NCBI GenBank assembly: GCA_900119285.1
Contig: FPIT01000006.1
Coordinates: 117,433-181,432 of the forward strand
Length of the DNA: 64,000 nt
Reading direction: 5' to 3'
From: Prevotellaceae bacterium HUN156
GTDB lineage: Bacteria > Bacteroidota > Bacteroidia > Bacteroidales > Bacteroidaceae
Under the pieces are notes generated by a model. The model was not told the DNA's origin and did no database searches. It worked only from the letters and a program-made list of their open reading frames with translations. Positions within the stretch are counted from its first letter, which is position 1. Every line of letters starts with the position of its first letter. This document shows, in pieces, positions 62,004 to 64,000 of this stretch. Made by a program: the position numbers and the translations under genes.

Positions 62004-62080
62004 TTTGATGTTTGAACTTTGATGTTTGAACTTTGATGTTTGAAGTTTGATGTTTGATGTTTGATGTTTGATGTTTGAAA
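62004..62080 (-). repeat. Eleven-unit heptanucleotide array
   Basis: Eleven contiguous 7-mers, TTTGATG or TTTGAAC/G/A on the plus strand, fill the space before the DUF3098 start, so the unit is CATCAAA in the transcript. The flank TTTGAAnTTTATGATT is shared with the array at 63083-63117. Confidence 0.92.
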
Positions 62081-62114
62081 TTTATGATTACTTCTGCACT
62101 TGCACTATCCTCCC

Positions 62115-62151
62115 AGCTCCCCTCCCTTCAGGGAGGGGTTGGGGGTAGGCT
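62115..62151 (-). repeat. G/C-rich hairpin element, copy 2
   Basis: CCCCTCCCT-tc-AGGGAGGGG (62119-62138) then TTGGGGGTAGGCT. Like copy 1 it lies directly after a stop codon (here ftsX) on the minus strand. Confidence 0.85.
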
Positions 62152-62154
62152 CCC

Positions 62155-63036
62155 TTATATCTTATACAACTCCTGCGCCTTCATCCTCAAGAACTTGTTC
62201 ACTGCCAACCAAGCGCAGAGTGCGGTAATCACGATACCGAAGGCCAATACAGCAGCAGCCGTAATGCTCAGCACCTCCCACGTCACCACGTCAAGGATGT
62301 CAGGCTCCGCCAGATACAGGGCATAGACACCAGTTCCCAGCACGCCATTGGCCAGCACAGCAGCTATCACGCCCACCAGTACTGCCTGACGCAAGAACGG
62401 CTTACGGATAAAGCCCCATGAGGCGCCCACCAGTTTCATCGTATGGATCACGAAGCGGTTGGCATAGATGCTCAAGCGCACCGTATTGCTGATGAGCGAG
62501 AACGACACGAATGTCAGCAGCACCGCCAGCACCAGTAGCACGATGCTGATGCGACTCAGGTTGATATTCACCTGATTCATCAGGTCCTCCATATACGACA
62601 GGTCGCTCACCCGATTGTCCTGTTTCAGCTCCTTCACTATCCATTTCAGCGAGTCGCGATTGGCATAGTCAGCATTCAGACGCACCTCCAATGTGGCTGC
62701 AAACGGGTTAAACTGCAAGAACTCCGTAGGGTCGCTACCCAGTTCCTTCACCAGCTCACTCTTGGCCTGTTCCTTGCTGGAGTAGTCGATGGTATGCGCA
62801 TAAGGACGGTGATACAGGTCACGACAGAACCTATGGGCATCGTTCACCGATACCGAATCCTTCAGCATGATGGTCACTGTGAAGTTCTCTTTCATGTGTG
62901 CCGACAGGTTGCGAGCCGACAACACAAAGAACACCACCATGCCCAACAAGATGAGCACCATGGTAGTGCTTATACATAAGGTAACAACCTGCAAACCTCT
63001 GCGGCTGCGGGCTTTCTTGCGTTTTTTACTTGCCAT
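62155..63036 (-). CDS. ftsX: Cell division ABC transporter permease FtsX
   Basis: 293 residues from MASKKRKKARSRRGLQVVTL. One N-terminal helix (about 15-38), an extracytoplasmic domain (40-160) and three C-terminal helices (about 165-290), the FtsX plan. With FtsE it activates peptidoglycan amidases at the septum; ftsE is not in this window. Head of the ftsX-folK unit. The start at 63036 fits the basic cytoplasmic tail; the ATG at 63069 lies in the promoter region. Confidence 0.93.
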   Translation of the reverse strand: MASKKRKKARSRRGLQVVTLCISTTMVLILLGMVVFFVLSARNLSAHMKENFTVTIMLKDSVSVNDAHRFCRDLYHRPYAHTIDYSSKEQAKSELVKELGSDPTEFLQFNPFAATLEVRLNADYANRDSLKWIVKELKQDNRVSDLSYMEDLMNQVNINLSRISIVLLVLAVLLTFVSFSLISNTVRLSIYANRFVIHTMKLVGASWGFIRKPFLRQAVLVGVIAAVLANGVLGTGVYALYLAEPDILDVVTWEVLSITAAAVLAFGIVITALCAWLAVNKFLRMKAQELYKI

Positions 63037-63066
63037 ATTTTTAGACGTAATACACCTAATTTCGTG

Positions 63067-63074
63067 CAAAGTTA
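63067..63074 (-). promoter_or_regulatory. -7 box of the ftsX unit
   Basis: Minus-strand TAACTTTG, 30 nt before the ATG at 63036. The -33 region falls in a heptamer array and no TTTG is aligned there. Confidence 0.5.
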
Positions 63075-63082
63075 CTACTTTA

Positions 63083-63117
63083 TTTGAACTTTGAAGTTTG
63101 AAGTTTGAAGTTTATGA
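63083..63117. repeat. Five-unit heptanucleotide array
   Basis: TTTGAAC, three TTTGAAG and TTTATGA in tandem, in the divergent gap between ftsX and the radical SAM gene. Confidence 0.85.
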
Positions 63118-63156
63118 TTTGATATTAATCTTATTTAACACTTCAAGAATAAAATG

Positions 63157-63184
63157 TTCCATGTTCAATGTTCAATGTTCAATG
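63157..63184 (+). repeat. Four-unit heptanucleotide array
   Basis: TTCCATG and three TTCAATG units, ending 8 bp before the -7 box of the radical SAM gene and therefore covering its -33 region. Confidence 0.88.
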
Positions 63185-63191
63185 ATTTTTA

Positions 63192-63199
63192 TACCTTTG
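63192..63199 (+). promoter_or_regulatory. -7 box of the radical SAM gene
   Basis: TACCTTTG ends 8 nt before the ATG at 63208, so the leader is predicted to be only a few bases. Confidence 0.6.
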
Positions 63200-63207
63200 C
63201 ATCCACT

Positions 63208-64000
63208 ATGAGTACAGTCATTTATCCATCGCCCATTTTCGGGCCCATCCACAGCCGTCGCCTGGGCATATCTCTAGGCATCAACTTGCAGCCTGCCGAC
63301 GGCAAGGTGTGCAGCTTCGACTGCATCTACTGCGAGTGCGGTTTCAATAGCGACCACCGCCCTACCCTTTCCCGACCTTCGCGCCAGTTGGTAGCTCAGA
63401 AGTTGGAAGAGCAGTTGCAAAAGATGGTTGCCGACAAGCAGTTGCCCGACGTACTCACCTTTGCCGGCAATGGCGAGCCTACCAGCCACCCCCACTTTGC
63501 CGAGATTATCGACGACACCATCCGCTTGCGCGACCAATACTGTCCGCAGGCTAAAGTCTGCGTACTCAGCAATGCCACGATGACTCATCGCCCACAAGTC
63601 CACGATGCCCTGATGCGTGTTGACGACAACATCCTGAAGCTCGACACCGTCAATCCCGACTACATCCGCCTTGTTGACCGCCCTGTAGGCCACTATGATG
63701 TCCGTCAGATTATCGACAATCTCAAGGCCTTCCATGGTCACGTCATCATCCAGACCATGTTTATGCGAGGAACATTCAATGTTCCCACGAGCTCTGCTCG
63801 CGCAGCCAATGTTCAATGTTCAATGTTCAATGTTCAATCTTCAACATTCAACGTCGATAACACTGGCGAGGCCTTTGTTGCTCCTTGGCTCGAGGCTGTC
63901 AAAGAGATTCAGCCCCAGCAAGTCATGGTCTATACCATCGACCGTGAGACACCTGCCCACGGTCTTTTGAAGGCTACCCACGAGCAGCTCGATGCCATCC
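63208..64000 (+). CDS. Radical SAM protein, truncated by the window end
   Basis: At least 264 residues, still open at the edge. The iron-sulfur motif is Cys35, Cys39 and Cys42 (CSFDCIYCECG); the SAM-binding segment is TFAGNGEPTSHP (84-95). It resembles the MoaA/PflA-like group of short Bacteroidota radical SAM proteins of unassigned substrate. Residues about 188-218 (NVQCSMFNVQSSTFNV and flanks) are encoded by heptamer repeats and interrupt IQTMFMRG...VDNTGEAFVAPWLEAV, a stretch that is continuous in relatives as I recall them. Confidence 0.85.
   Translation, partial: MSTVIYPSPIFGPIHSRRLGISLGINLQPADGKVCSFDCIYCECGFNSDHRPTLSRPSRQLVAQKLEEQLQKMVADKQLPDVLTFAGNGEPTSHPHFAEIIDDTIRLRDQYCPQAKVCVLSNATMTHRPQVHDALMRVDDNILKLDTVNPDYIRLVDRPVGHYDVRQIIDNLKAFHGHVIIQTMFMRGTFNVPTSSARAANVQCSMFNVQSSTFNVDNTGEAFVAPWLEAVKEIQPQQVMVYTIDRETPAHGLLKATHEQLDAI
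63775..63853 (+). repeat. Heptanucleotide array inside the radical SAM gene
   Basis: One TTCAATG (63775-63781), then GAGCTCTGCTCGCGCAGC-type spacer, then six units at 63812-63853 (three TTCAATG, TTCAATC, TTCAACA, TTCAACG). Three 7-mers make seven codons, so the encoded peptide repeats as VQCSMFN / VQSSTFN without a stop. Confidence 0.9.

Noticed and set aside
1..64000. tRNA, rRNA or riboswitch genes
   Set aside because: No cloverleaf with a T-loop GGTTCGAATCC-type segment, no rRNA signature and no recognisable riboswitch core was seen while reading the gaps.

Overview
The window looks like a chromosomal segment of a Bacteroidota bacterium, most likely Prevotellaceae (Prevotella/Segatella type). 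Evidence: many promoters fit the Bacteroidota pattern (TTTG about 20 nt upstream of TAnnTTTG); three secreted proteins end in or near the Prevotella C-terminal signature (YDLQGR...KGLYI.NG.KVVIK) that suggests type IX secretion; and several markers of the phylum are present (C10 interpain-like protease, fimbrillin operon, MurF-Alr fusion, DUF4954, DUF3098, DUF3575, GSCFA). I see no rRNA, tRNA, CRISPR, phage or transposase gene.

Layout. 1-643 has no convincing protein gene but is dense in structure: a 14-bp inverted repeat, two arrays of 22-bp direct repeats and two nested palindromes. 761-6543 holds a membrane-anchored TPR regulator and small secreted or membrane proteins. 6721-10287 is a C10 protease plus a 57-residue peptide. 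10352-13002 is an ExbB / small TM protein / ExbD / ExbD operon followed by an Lrp regulator. 13088-14635 is a secreted nuclease-like protein. The minus-strand unit 17570-15009 encodes an rRNA methyltransferase, ThyA and DHFR. 17832-18926 is a membrane-bound AraC regulator. 25328-19211 (minus) is HflX, DUF4954 and an M16 peptidase. NagB and DnaA are convergent. 31727-28490 (minus) carries a stand-alone RNR C-terminal-like protein, FolB, an amidase and an MCE protein. 47002-32587 (minus) is a nine-gene type V pilus-like operon. 54860-47511 (minus) is YfhO, GSCFA, MurF-Alr and an MFS transporter, divergent from MtnN-LuxS (S-adenosylhomocysteine recycling / AI-2). TypA and RpsO are divergent. 63036-58523 (minus) is FtsX, DUF3098, UppP, TruB, QueA and FolK. 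A radical SAM gene runs off the right edge.

The most unusual theme is short-period tandem repetition. Heptanucleotide (7-bp) arrays built around a TCAA core occur in at least ten places, both between genes and in frame inside unrelated proteins. Octanucleotide (8-bp) and nonanucleotide (9-bp) units form the arms of large palindromes. 22-bp units, in two arrays with palindromes repeating on one helical face, form operator-like arrays. G/C-rich hairpins recur just after stop codons, and two of them are absorbed in frame into the rRNA methyltransferase. No known mobilising enzyme is visible here. These repeats are the best candidate for something undescribed; the pilus operon is the best candidate for a multi-protein system of unknown detail.

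Functions are assigned by reading motifs and remembered family architecture only; no database search was run.
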